A program made the translations under genes and the position numbers. 64,000 nucleotides of DNA from Amyloporia xantha (taxonomy: Eukaryota > Basidiomycota > Agaricomycetes > Polyporales > Adustoporiaceae): contig JAYKKR010000002.1 of NCBI GenBank assembly GCA_036971615.1, forward strand, positions 2,542,001 to 2,606,000, in the 5' to 3' direction. Shown here piece by piece: positions 1 through 11,228 of this stretch. The notes under the pieces are model-generated. The model saw nothing but the letters and a program-made list of their open reading frames with translations. It had not been told where the DNA came from and searched no databases. Within the stretch, counting starts at the first letter, position 1. The number at the start of each line of letters is the position of its first letter.

Positions 1-2746
1 GTCCTCGACAGCGACGGGTGATGTTGCGGCATCAGGCTCTCGCTCCTCCGCGGCCACGCTCGCCATCTCGTCGTCGTCGATCTCCAAGGAGAAACGCCTG
101 ATTGAAGGTGTGGAGCCACCGGCGGGCGTCGACAGAGCTTCATTCGTGAAGTCCGATTGATCTCCTACAGAGCCACGCTCTGAGGTAGACCACGAAATGG
201 GAGTGGCTCCCTCGTGAGCGCTGTCCATGATCGCCCTCGCCTTGCGCCGTCGTTGCGCGTCCTGTTCCGCCTTCTGCACGAGCTCCACCGACAGATGCGC
301 CTTGTCCAATAGCGTCTCGGCCTCCCGCGTCGTTGTGGCGAGCGACGTCACGGCGCACTGACTCAAACTGCGCGATGAGTCCCTGTAATCTCGCCTCACC
401 TGCCTCAATGCCCGCCATCGCCTGCCGCGTCCTCTCGCTCTCATCGCGCACGTTGTCCATCAAGGTGTCCACGCGCACCTCCATGTTCGCGACTTGGGCA
501 CCAAGGCGATCCATCGCCATGTTCTCCTTGGCTGCGCGCAGATCGTCCTGCAGAACCGTGACCATCTCCTCGAGCGCGGCGATGCGAGCGACGGAGTCCT
601 CAGAGCGCACATCTTGCAGAGTCTGCTCCGCGCCTTCCACTCTTGCCAGTAGGCCGCCAATCTGCCCCTCGGCGTTATCAATGCGCTCGGTCATGTTGAC
701 CTGCTGCCTGTTGATGGCGAGCAGTGACTGCTGGAAGTTGTCGACCATGCTACCGAAGCGGTCTTGCCACGCGGTCATTATGTTGATGTTCTTCTCGAGT
801 CGGTGGCCTTGCTCAGTGAGGTACGCCGTAAATGGCTGGAAATGAGACAGCTCCTGGTCCTGCGCGTAGCGCCTTCATCCATGGCGGTGGGGTCCTTGGA
901 GAATCCTACGTAGTGGTGGTACTCGCCATGGTGGTCTGGCAGCCACACATTGACTTGGTCAGTTGATCGCGCCGTCCAGAAAGAGTGAAGCCGACTTACA
1001 TTTTACCTCGCCAGGCCTGAGCCCAAGCCGCGCCGAGCGATCGCTCGAGCTGCTGGCCTCTGCCTCCTGGAGAGGACGGTCCCGCAGCGCTCCTTGCCCT
1101 TCCCTTTAGCCACCGCTGGAGGTGGCTTCCCAACCCACGCCTTCATCGAGCTGAGCGACGTCTTCGGGAGCGGCGCTATTGGGCGGGACGCAGCCGCATC
1201 GCTAGTCGCTGACGCCACCCGCAGCTGGCTGTCCACCTCCGCGTCGTCCTTCGCATCGACATCCGCGCTACCCGCCTTGCCATCGTCCTTTTCCCCTTCT
1301 TCTTCATCCACATCCATCTCATCGCTCGCCTTCGATTCCGAACCCTTCGCCGCCGCCTTGCCCCGCTTGCCTCTATCCTCCACAAACTCCTTCCTCTCCT
1401 CATCCCAGCGCGGTGGAGGAGGCTTGATGCCATCGGCGAGGCTGTTCTTGATGACGTCCTGATACTTGCTTGCCAGGACTGCACCGTAGGGGCCCCTGAT
1501 CGGATTGCCGCTCAGGTTGTGTGGCACGATCGAGCAGCCTATCTTGCGCTTCAGGCAGCGCATGCAACGCCGACCGTCCACGACAGCAAGCCTGCATTCA
1601 GCTTTGGCCTTGGCGCAATTTCCGCAAGGCATCGCCTGAAGGCATGTCAGTCAGCATCGCTTGCCGCGCATCTGGTAAACGTACTCACCGAGACAAATGT
1701 CTCCGTCTCCTCCATCTCCTCACTCTCGCCTTGAGCATCCTCGTCCATGTCGTCATCTTCGGGCGCCGGCGAGGCCTTCGCCTTTCCCTTTCCCTTCCCC
1801 GTCGACGATCCCGCCTTCGCCTTCGACCGCGTCTGCCTGGCGTCATCATCCTTGCCCGCAGGAGACTTGCGCGATGAAGCCTTCTCATTCGTCTTCGACG
1901 TCGATGGCCCCGCCTTCGTCTTCATCCGCGGCTCAGACTTGCCGGCCGTCGTTTCCTCTCCTGCCGCTTTCGCAGTGGTGGTCTTGACTCCGCCCTTGGA
2001 TGCCGCCTTAGTTCCCGGCCGTCGTTGCAGCCCCTCCGCGCCGTGGCTTCTTCGTTACTGGTGCAGCGATGACGACACCCTCATCGCCGTCCGTCGCTGG
2101 CGTCGTTCCCTTTGACCTTCTAGAGGCCGCCCCTGCGTCGTCATCCGCCCCCTTCTTCGCCACTTTCCCTCGACTCCCGCCCGCCTCTGCCTCCTCCGTC
2201 ACCCCACTTGGCCCCGCAACTCCATCCCCACCCAGCGCAACCTCGCTCGTACGCTTGCGCAACAGCGCTGCTGAGCCGTTAGTGATGACGTGGCGTATGG
2301 TTTCGCAGTGCACTCACCTTTCCACCAAAGGTTGCCCCCGAGGTCTTCGGCAATGTAATCGCCATGCCACACGTATTTGGAGAGGCCATGGCTTTGAATG
2401 GCGGGGTCGTCAACCTTGATGGCAGTCAAGTCCACTCCGCGCTTCTTGTGCGACGCCACCGTGTATTGCGCCATGGCGCTGACCAACAGCGGCGGCACTT
2501 GTAATCCCTCGCGGTGTTTTCCCAGCGCCTTGATCTTCGCGAAGATCGATTGCTAGAGGCGCCATTATACAGACTCAGCGCCACAGTGCTCACCCTGATT
2601 GTGTTACAATCACTTACCACTTCCTCCCAGAAGTTGCTCTCAAACACCTTGTACTTCGCGTCGCGCTTCCCGGGCAGAAACTTCAGCGCCTCTTCCAGGC
2701 GCACTGCGGCGATGATGATGTCGCTGTTGATGCTGGAGGCGGACAT
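1..2746 (-). CDS. Zn2Cys6-like cluster and coiled-coil protein, unknown function (partial, runs off left edge)
   Basis: The model starts at the ATG at 2746 (MSASSINSDIIIAAVRLEE) and has several short introns; the first donor is GTAAGT next to 2618. Exons at about 2300-2540 encode a conserved-looking segment containing SKYVWHGDYIAEDLGGNLWW. A Lys/Glu/Asp-rich low-complexity stretch follows (about 1690-2240). Then comes a cysteine cluster at about 1535-1630 (CGNCAKAKAEC, then CMRCLKRKIGC), spaced like a degenerate fungal Zn2Cys6 motif, and another acidic linker. The part below 780 is a long coiled coil. The reading frame changes near 350 and near 2008, explained by weak introns or single-base indels. 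The cluster suggests DNA or chromatin binding, but many basidiomycete proteins of this layout are uncharacterised, so no function is assigned. It shares a 252-bp intergenic region with the divergent gene at 2999. Confidence 0.6.
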
Positions 2747-2792
2747 GGTGGTAGAAGCAAAGCGAGATGGGATTTGACAGCTGTGGTGATGG

Positions 2793-2823
2793 CGGTGGTG
2801 GTGGTGGTGGTGGTGGTGGTGGT
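2793..2823. repeat. GGT trinucleotide microsatellite
   Basis: About ten uninterrupted GGT units lie in the spacer between the two divergent genes, some 47 bp upstream of the minus-strand start at 2746. It probably sits in the 5' leader or promoter of that gene and may vary in length between strains. Confidence 0.9.
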
Positions 2824-2998
2824 AGAAGAAGAGACGAAGTCAGACCCACGCGGTGCATCGCGTTGGTTGATGGCGGGCGCCTGGCGGAAAGATCCGCGCC
2901 CGTTCGATCGGCACCGCACGTGTTGCGCTCATGGGTATATTAGATGCCTCTAGACGAACTTGGCACGTTTCCGCATTCCTTCCGCCTTGCTTTCAACC

Positions 2999-4708
2999 AT
3001 GTCGGAACACGCAGACGAGCTAGGTGAGCACATCATGTAGATATCCTCACGCCAACCTGCGCTCACTCCCCTCAGCTCGCCAAATACTAGACTTCGACTC
3101 CTCGCCCATCAGAGGTGATGCCCCTCGCCCTACCCTGGACTTCGAGTCCTCGCCCATCAGAGGGGATGTCCCTCGCCCAACTCTGGACTTCGACTCCTCG
3201 CCCATCAGAGGGGATGTTTCTCGCCCAATTCTGGATGTGGTGTCTTCGCCTTCGCCTTCGCCTTCACGCACTCTGCCACCAGCGCGTACGCTTGGCAATT
3301 TGTCCGCATCGCCATCGCCATCCCCGCCGCCGCTCAACTTTCGCTTTGCTATGTCGCCAACGCCTGACCTTGCCAACGTTCAGGGGGATCTGCACAACGT
3401 AGCACTCCTCTCGATATGCCGCCACCGCCGTCCGCGCCTACTTCAAAAAGACGTGTGGACCTCGTCTTCCCCCAATTAACGTCCCCTCAACTACGTAGGC
3501 CCACAATGCAGTCGGCATCTTCCCAAGATATAGATCTCTTCTGTCCATCGCTCAACATTTCGCCCTCACCGCCGAATACCTCGCTATCAAGACAACCGTT
3601 GGATTTCACCTCGCAATCGCGAATGCAGACCTCACCTTTTAGATCCGCCCTGGACCTTTTGCCATCGCAGGTAAACACCCCGTTGCACCGTCCACAGCTT
3701 GACCTGGAGGCATCTCCAGAGCGAGTGCACAGCGCCCAGCCTACCTTCGAGTCGCCTGTCCCTCATCGTGCACACCTCGACTTGTCGCCATCGCTGTCTC
3801 CAGTCCTCCAGCTCCGCGATCAGCTGGATCTCCCGGCCACTCCATCCCCAGGTATGTCCACACTCATGTTTTTAAACCTATTTCCTACTGACACTCCATT
3901 CCTCTACTATTGAAGATAGAGGCGCGCCTATGGATGGCGTCGTGGATGGCGGCGTGGACGGCGGCGTGGACGGCGGGATGGACGGCGCACTTGATCACGA
4001 CCTTGCGCATAGCCAAGATGGCGATGTTGACATGGCGGATGAGCGCCTCATCCAACTCAATCGCCAGGTATTTTGCCTCGCTTTCTCTTGCCTTTGTGTT
4101 TGAATACTCATAGACAGTACCTTGACATTATAAATGAGGTGTTGGACGAGCACAACATACCCCGCGGTCCTCTGGTAAGTGAAAGCCCTCCATCGCCTTC
4201 ATCGTCATGCTGATACCACTCCAGGACTTGGAGGCACACCGTCAGCGGCTCAGAGACCGTGGCCAGGATCTCCCTCGTACCTTCGCCCTCGCTCCCATTC
4301 TGGATCACGACGAGGACATCATTGACTCAAGTAAGTACAGCGAAATTCACCCTTTCACCATACTTAAATATGCAAAGAATTGGAGAATCCATACTTTGAT
4401 GATGGCAGAGGCCACTCCCCCAATAGCGCCATGAACGCCATCGAGATTAAATTCGGTATGACACTGCGCTCGCAATTTGCCATTCGCTAAAGAAAACAAT
4501 AGAAGGTTTTCCTCGCGGAAGCGAAGAAAACTTGATGTTCCTTCAAGCGCAATCCCTGAGCGAGAGGTTACGACGTATAGAAGAGGACATCGACGTCGCC
4601 AACGCAATCTTGAAGCTGCACCAGCCCATCAAATCCTTGCTCACAGCCAAGCCACCGCAGGACGGGACCACTGGGGTTGAAGCCATGATGTGGAATGGCG
4701 AGATATAA
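2999..4708 (+). CDS. Low-complexity protein with 16-residue repeats, unknown function
   Basis: The start ATG at 2999 opens a short exon (MSEHADEL) ending in a GTGAGC donor; the next exon begins after CCTCAG at about 3075. Three copies of a 16-residue unit (LDFDSSPIRGDxPRPT) follow, then Ser/Pro-rich sequence in which LD-F/L-SP motifs recur. Near 3925 is an Asp/Gly/Val-rich run (VDGGVDGGVDGGMDG). Four introns divide the last third. The C-terminus (about 4520-4708) is predicted helical and includes ERLRRIEEDIDVANAILKLH, ending at TAA 4706-4708. Frame continuity between the exons at about 3375 and 3410 is not clean. I do not recognise the family; the repeated SP dipeptides look like possible proline-directed kinase sites. 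Confidence 0.55.
3087..3230 (+). repeat. 48-bp in-frame coding minisatellite, 3 copies
   Basis: Three near-identical 48-bp units encode a 16-residue repeat (consensus LDFDSSPIRGDxPRPT). The unit is a multiple of three, so copy-number change would keep the frame. It lies inside the unknown gene that starts at 2999. Confidence 0.85.
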
Positions 4709-4912
4709 TTCGTTATACAGTATATACTCCGATGTCGTTGGCATCAAGGACAAAATGTAGTCACAGAATATTGAGTTGCTTTACCAATATACGCGAACAC
4801 ATGACCTGGCGGCGCCGATACCGCGCCATGAAAATACCATCCCAGTGGGCATACCAGGCCCATAAGCGCGGCGCGCCATGATGCGCGATATGAATACCAC
4901 TGCATCCACCAT

Positions 4913-5441
4913 CGGCCGACGCTACTTGAAGGCGATAATATACCACGGAAATATGGCGCACTCGGCCGCGCCGTGTCTAAAGGCTATATTATAGCCCTCG
5001 GCCGACGCTACTGGAAGGCGATAATATACCACGGAAATATGGCGCACTCGGCCGCGCCATGTCTACAGGCTATATTATACCCTCTCGGCCGACACTACTT
5101 GAAGGCGATAATATACCACGGAAATATGGCGCACTCGGCCGCGCCGTGTCTAAAGGCTATATTATACCCTCTCGGCCGACACTACTTGCAGGCGAGAATA
5201 TACCACAGAAATATGGCGCACTCGGCCGCGCCGTGTCTACAGGCTATATTATACCCTCTCGGCCGACGCTACTTGAAGGCGAGAATATACTACGGAAATA
5301 TGGCGCACTCGGCCGCGCCGTATCTAAAGGCTATATTATACCCTCTCGGCCGACGCTACTTGAAGGCGAGAATATACCAGGGAAATATGGCGCACTCGGC
5401 CGCGCCGTATCTACAGGCTATATTATACCGTCTCGGCCGAC
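4913..5441. repeat. 87-bp higher-order tandem repeat, about six copies
   Basis: Units begin with CGGCCGAC at 4913, 4999, 5086, 5173, 5260, 5347 and (partial) 5434, giving one 86-bp and then five 87-bp spacings. Each unit has two diverged halves: one begins CTCGGCCGACGC and runs to GATAATATACC, the other begins CTCGGCCGCGCC and runs to TATATTATACC. Because 87 is 29 codons, two plus-strand frames stay open across the array; I regard these as by-products, not genes. The array lies directly upstream of the truncated retroelement. From 4709 to 4912 I see only GC-rich degenerate flanking sequence. Confidence 0.92.
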
Positions 5442-5553
5442 CCTGCACTGCAGGCTATAGCGATGGCGTCGGCCGACGTCCGCTCTCCTTACTAAGTAAT
5501 AAAAATTTCACCCATATCTCTCCCTATAGAGTAGGCTATAGTGACTGTATGGT

Positions 5554-8500
5554 GTGATTGCCCAGTTCGAAGCCTTGGATCTTGCCTCATCTGTAGGAGA
5601 GAATCCTGTCGGGGAAGCAGCTGAAGCTCTTGCGGTATCCAATGCTCCTCCTCCGCGAAGGTCCGATAACGGTCCTCGAACAAGCAATCGACGACCTCCC
5701 CCAGGTGGTTACGCTTACCTGGCCAATAACTCGGTAGTCAGCAAGACCCCTCCGCCCGGGCCCTGTCGTGTCTGTGGGAGTCCCAAACATTGGGACAGGG
5801 AATGCCCCCATTGGAACGAATACCAAGTCCGTAGGATGGCTAATGCCGTGTCAGCGGAACATGACACGGACCCGGCGGAGAATAAGGAGTATGATAGGGC
5901 GTTCGTAGCTTATGTCCGTAGCCAGAATGAAACCCTTTGGTCTGTTTCGTGGACGGTCGCCCGTCAGCTCGAAGGTGAAGCTCTGCGCATTGACTCAGAA
6001 TCACGCCCGTCACCTTCCCGAACCACTTGCGAAGAAATCCCCGAGCCTGAACAACGAAGAAGTGAGTCTCTTCCGGTCGATGGTCCTCACATTATATTGT
6101 GCCCTGGAGACGATGAGTCGGACACGCGAGATAGCCTCGTTGACCGGCTCGCAGAAGCGTTGGCGGTGGACGGTTCGGTCGAGTACGAGACCCCACCGTG
6201 TGTTTCTGCTCATACAGCGGCGACGGCTCCAGGAATTCCGGTCCATGAAGAGGACTTCGAGCAACTTCCGCCCCCGCTTCCCCCTCGAGTGGTTCCGCTC
6301 CGACGTGTTCGAGATCCTCCAGCTGGGCATTCGACCGTGGGAGTGTCTGCGTTATCCTTCCAAGCCCGTTTCGGCAACGTGCTCCACCCAGAGGTCGTTT
6401 GTCGGGCTGATTCCGGCGCTGATATCTCGTTAGTTTCGAAAGAATACCTCGAATCACTTCCTGAGGCCTCTCGCCCTTCCGTACGACAAGGATTAAGAAT
6501 GAATCTCTTCCAACTCACCAACGGTTTCAAGATCACGGGTTACGTCCAAACTCCCGTCTTCGTAGAGACCTTGGAGGGAGATTACGTAGAAATGCTCGCG
6601 GAGTGTTACGTAGTTCCCGGGATGACTTCTCCTCTTTTACTAGGTGAGGATTTCCATGTTAACTACGAACTAAGTGTCCTCCGCAGCGTTCAAGAAGGAT
6701 CCTCCATCCGCATTGGCAGGACGGGGTATACCATTCCAGCGTCATCTTCGGCTCCAAAGGACCGCCCTAACCTACGAGTTTACGGTCGAGGAGCTGAGGC
6801 TAGCTACGTAAGAGCTAAAACGCATCGGCGGAACAAAGCACGAAAACGTCGTGCCCGGAATCACGCCGAACGTCCCACAGCGACAGCCGCGAAGGACGTT
6901 TGTATATCTCCGCATTCATGTTCCCCAGTACCTGTGGACGTCTCCTTTGCTCGGCACGACGAATGGTTTGTCGAGAAGACCGTGCTGGGCCAACCAGATG
7001 GTACCTTCCTTCTCACTACCCCCACCATTATCGACAAAGAACACCCTTATGTTCCTGTCACGAACCCAACGGACCGACCCTATATTGTTCGACGAGGGGA
7101 ATCGTTGGGTGAACTCAAGGTCCCCGGCGAATGGTTCTCCGAATCCTCGCCCGAGCTAGCCTCGCACGCTCTCGCCGTGCAGACTTACATTCGAGGGCAG
7201 TTGGAAAAGGAAGCCCGGTCTCCGTCCAATCTTCCGCCTGCTCCCGAAGAACCGGGTTGGGAACCTCCTCCAGAAGTGGATGACTCGAATTGGGGACCTA
7301 AGACCGCGGACGTCCCCGATCCCTCTACGTATCCTTCCGAGAACCTCGAAGATCTCCTCGACATCGGACCCGAGTGGCCTCCTGAGGAGCGAGAACGCCT
7401 CGTCCTCATGTTGAAAAAACGTCAAGCGGCCTTCGCTTTCGACGGAAGATTAGGGCACAACCCTACCGAAGTCACGATAGACGTAGCTGAGGGAACCAAG
7501 CCTATCTCGCTACCGATGTACTCAGCCTCGCCCGCCAAGAGAGAAGTCATTGATCGACAACATGACTCCTGGCTCGCTCTCGACGTCATTGAACCGTCGA
7601 AGAGCCCCTGGGCGGCGCCCGTCCTCATCGCGTATCATAATGGGAAACCTCGTCTGTGCGTGGATTACCGGAGACTCAACGCTGTCTCCGTACCGGACGA
7701 ATTTCCCATTCCGCGGCAATCGGAGATCCTCCAAGCCTTGTCAGGAGCGCAAGTCCTCACGTCCTTGGACGCCCTCTCCGGATTCACTCAACTTACGGTG
7801 GCGGAAAAGGATCGGGAGAAAACAGCTTTCCGTACTCACCGAGGACTCTTCCAATTCAAGAGACTCCCTTTCAGACTTCGTAACGGACCTTCCGCTTTCC
7901 AGCGTGTCATGCAAGAAGTTCTAGCGCCGTATCTTTGGCTATTCACGTTGGTCTATATAGATGACATCGTAGTATTCTCGAAGTCTTGGACGGAACACGT
8001 CGACCACTTAGATCAAGTTCTTTCAGCCGTCGAAGGAGCGGGCATCACGCTATCCCCCACTAAATGCCACTTCGGGTACACTTCGATCCTGCTCCTCGGT
8101 CAAAAGGTCTCTCGTCTTGGTTTCTCGACGCACGAAGAGAAAGTAAAAGCCATCATGGAACTAGCTCATCCGTCCAAAGTCTCCGAACTCCAGACCTTTC
8201 TGGGGATGGTCGTCTATTTTTCGGCGTACATCCCTTATTTTTCATTCATCGCTTCACCTCTGTTCGAGCTTCTTAGGAAAGATCGGAAATGGGAATGGAC
8301 GGCGGAATGCGAGATCGCCTGGTCACAAGCTAAGCTCGCTCTACAGTCGGCCCCCATATTAGCGCACGCTGAGGCAGGGAGAGTCTATCGACTCTATTCC
8401 GATGCTTCGGACATAGCGCTGGGGTGTTGCCTGCAACAAGTGCAATCTATCGCGATTCGGGACCTAACGGGGACCCGTGTCTACGACCGGTTGCGCAAAG

Positions 8501-10934
8501 CTTTCGACTCGCAAGGACCGGTCCCTAAGCTCGTATCGCTCCTTTCTTCCAAGTTCGACGACTCGGGAGGTACTGGGCAGTGGGCTCCTAACCCGAAGAC
8601 ACAATCGTTTCTATCGAGAGAGTGGTCGCTTATTGGAGTCGATCGTGTAAGCCGGCGGAACGAAATTATTCTGCTACGGAGCGCGAGGCCCTCGCCGCCA
8701 AGGAAGGCCTGGTGCATTTCCAACCATTCATAGAAGGGGAAAAGGTCATCCTCATTACGGACCATGCTGCCCTGCAGTGGGCCCGTACCTACAAAAACGC
8801 CAACCGCCGTCTAGCAGCGTGGGGGGCGGTTTTCGCCGCTTATTTGCCAAACCTGGACATAGTGCACCGGGCCGGTAGAGTCCATTCTAACGTTGATCCC
8901 CTTTCTAGGTTACCCCGTCTTCCGCCTGTGCACGATTCCCCCCTTAAGGACTTATCCACGCCGATCCTCACTGACCAGATACGCCCCGCTGCAGTCGAAG
9001 AAGCCGCTGCCAAGGCTCCTGCACGTCGGATGGCAATGGCTGCTCAGACTCTCGCGAATTGGGAAGACATCTTGGAGAAGTCGCCTTATTCTGCGGATGT
9101 GGAAGATGCTCTCCTGGATTCCGTCTCAATAGCCGGATCCTCGGAACCTTCCTTCCCCCGAAAAGCTTTGGCCAGAACTAGCGGGCGCCGCTTTTCCTGC
9201 GAACCTGACGCGGGCCGAGGCTTACCCGCTCAAGGAGGTAGTATCCCTGAGGACGTGTTCGCGGATTCCGAACCTCCAGCCTCTGGCTCTGCAAAGGAGC
9301 CCGACGGGACGCTTGAAAGCCAAGCTCCCGATTTACAGCGTAGGGCGCTCGCCGTGAGTCCCGATCCTCGACACGACGAACCCGCTTCCACGAAGATTCT
9401 AGTACAGCTGAGCCCGGATCTACGCGAACGTTTCGTGACAGGATATTCGAAAGATCCTTTCTTCAGAACGAAGTGGGTCACGGCTAATCGAACGGATATC
9501 CCCTTGTTCGCGGGACAGTGTTTCTTCAAAGGCGACGACGGCCTTCTGTACTTCCAAACAGGACATGACCCTGCTCGTCTATGCGTACCTCGTTCCGAAG
9601 TCTTCCCCTTACTGTCTAGAATCCACGATTCTCCCTTTGAGTCCGCTCACGAGGGGCCCTACAAGCTAGCCTTGAGGATTAGCAGCCGATTCTTCTGGCC
9701 CACGCTCAGACTGGACGTGCTCTACTACGTCCAGTCCTGTGACGTCTGTCAAAAGGTTAAAACTGATCATCGCGCCAAAGCCGGATTGCTGAGACCTAAC
9801 CCAGTCCCCGCTAGACCTTACGAGTGGGTTTCCTTCGACTTGATCACCGGTCTCCCCGAATCAGACGGGTACAATGCGGTGTTCGTCACCGTTGACCGAT
9901 GCTCAAAACACGCCCAATTCGTGCCATGCCGAGATTCTTTGTCTAAAGAAGGATTCGCTAAACTATTCGTAGACCAAGTGATTTACAAGTTCGGAATCCC
10001 TGACCATATTATCGCCGATCGCGACGCTCGATGGACTTCCGACTTCTGGAGAAATGTGTCTTCCGAATTGGGGATCCACATGAGCCTTTCTTCCTCGCAC
10101 CACCCGCAACACGATGGGCAAACGGAGATCGTCAATCAACACTTGGAGACGATGTTGCGGGCCTATACGCAAGGCGATAAGCAGAGTTGGTCAAAATGGC
10201 TGTCGTCCTTAGCTCACGCCTACAACTCGTCCGTGCATTCCACCACGGGGTACTCTCCGTACTTCCTCCTCTACGGGTTCGATCCCAAAGGAGGTTCCGA
10301 CTTTCTGACCACTAAGGATCGTTTCGAGGCTCGACCCACTCTTCCCACCGAATCGGCAAACGACTTCGTCATGAGTATGGAGCTTCACCGGCGAAAAGCT
10401 CGGGACGCGATCGCGATGGCCCAACAGAGATCAGCTACCCAGTACAATAAGGGACGCAGGGACGAAATCTTTCCTGTAGGCAGTAAAGTTCTCCTGAACC
10501 CGCACAGCTTGGAACTAGTAGATGTCAAAGGCACTGGGAAGAAACTCGTTCAGCGAATGTTGGGTCCATTCACGGTGCAGGAGCGCCTTAGCCCGCTCGC
10601 GTACCGTTTATCCATTCCGGATACCTACCCTATGCATCCGGTCGTCAACATACAACATTTGCGACGGTACCACGAACCGGATCCTGAGCGACAGGGAGAG
10701 ATCGATCGGCCGATCCTTCCTGACCCTAGGGGTTCGGAATGGCGCGCTGCGGAGGAATACGAAGTCGAGCGGATCGTAGCCTGGCGGAGAAACCGCTCCC
10801 GACGGAACGCAATCGAATATCTAGTGCGTTGGAAAGGCTATGGCCCCGAGGACGATACTTGGCAAACAGCGCGGGACCTAAGAAATGCGCATGAGATCCT
10901 GCGCGAGTACCGACGAGACCAAGGCCTCCGTTGA
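5554..10934 (+). CDS. pol: Retrotransposon Gag C-terminus and Pol polyprotein with chromodomain (frame-broken)
   Basis: Domains in order: CCHC zinc knuckle CRVCGSPKHWDREC (from 5764); aspartic protease with a DSGAD motif (about 6408); reverse transcriptase with YIDD at 7954-7965; RNase H beginning YSDAS (about 8397) and carrying the roughly 60-residue insert seen in basidiomycete elements; integrase with an HHCC zinc region (about 9630-9760) and the D, D, E residues in FDLITG, IIADRDARW and DGQTEIVNQ; and a C-terminal chromodomain (about 10756-10920) that defines a chromovirus. The frame shifts by one base inside RNase H, between about 8575 and 8605: the first ORF runs on to 8733, while homology resumes in another frame before 8622. 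No ATG precedes the zinc knuckle in frame, so the Gag start is missing. Probably a dead copy, though a sequencing error at the shift is possible. Confidence 0.92.
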
Positions 10935-11228
10935 AGTTTATAAAAGCCGCAACCTCTATTCTATAATTGTAAATACTTCTCCCTGTAGATCGACCTATTA
11001 TTCCTACTTGCTTCCTTCGAATCCCCTACTGTACTTGTCTAATTGCGGCGGAGTGATCGAGATCACGTCCACGTGACGGCCCGTGCCTCTGGCCAGCGCT
11101 CGAATCCCGCCTTGTCTCTTGTTTTCTACGTACTCGCGATTTCCCCACTTTCCTCATCTCCTCTCTTCCGTCACACTACGAAACCCCGAGCTCGCGTCTG
11201 AAAGCCAGACCGTGTCTTCTTCGTCAAG

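Noticed and set aside
4973..5557. Long plus-strand ORFs across the tandem repeat (194 and 133 codons)
   Set aside because: Two overlapping frames are both open because the 87-bp unit is a multiple of three; there is no non-repetitive coding sequence and the 86-bp first unit breaks the phase.
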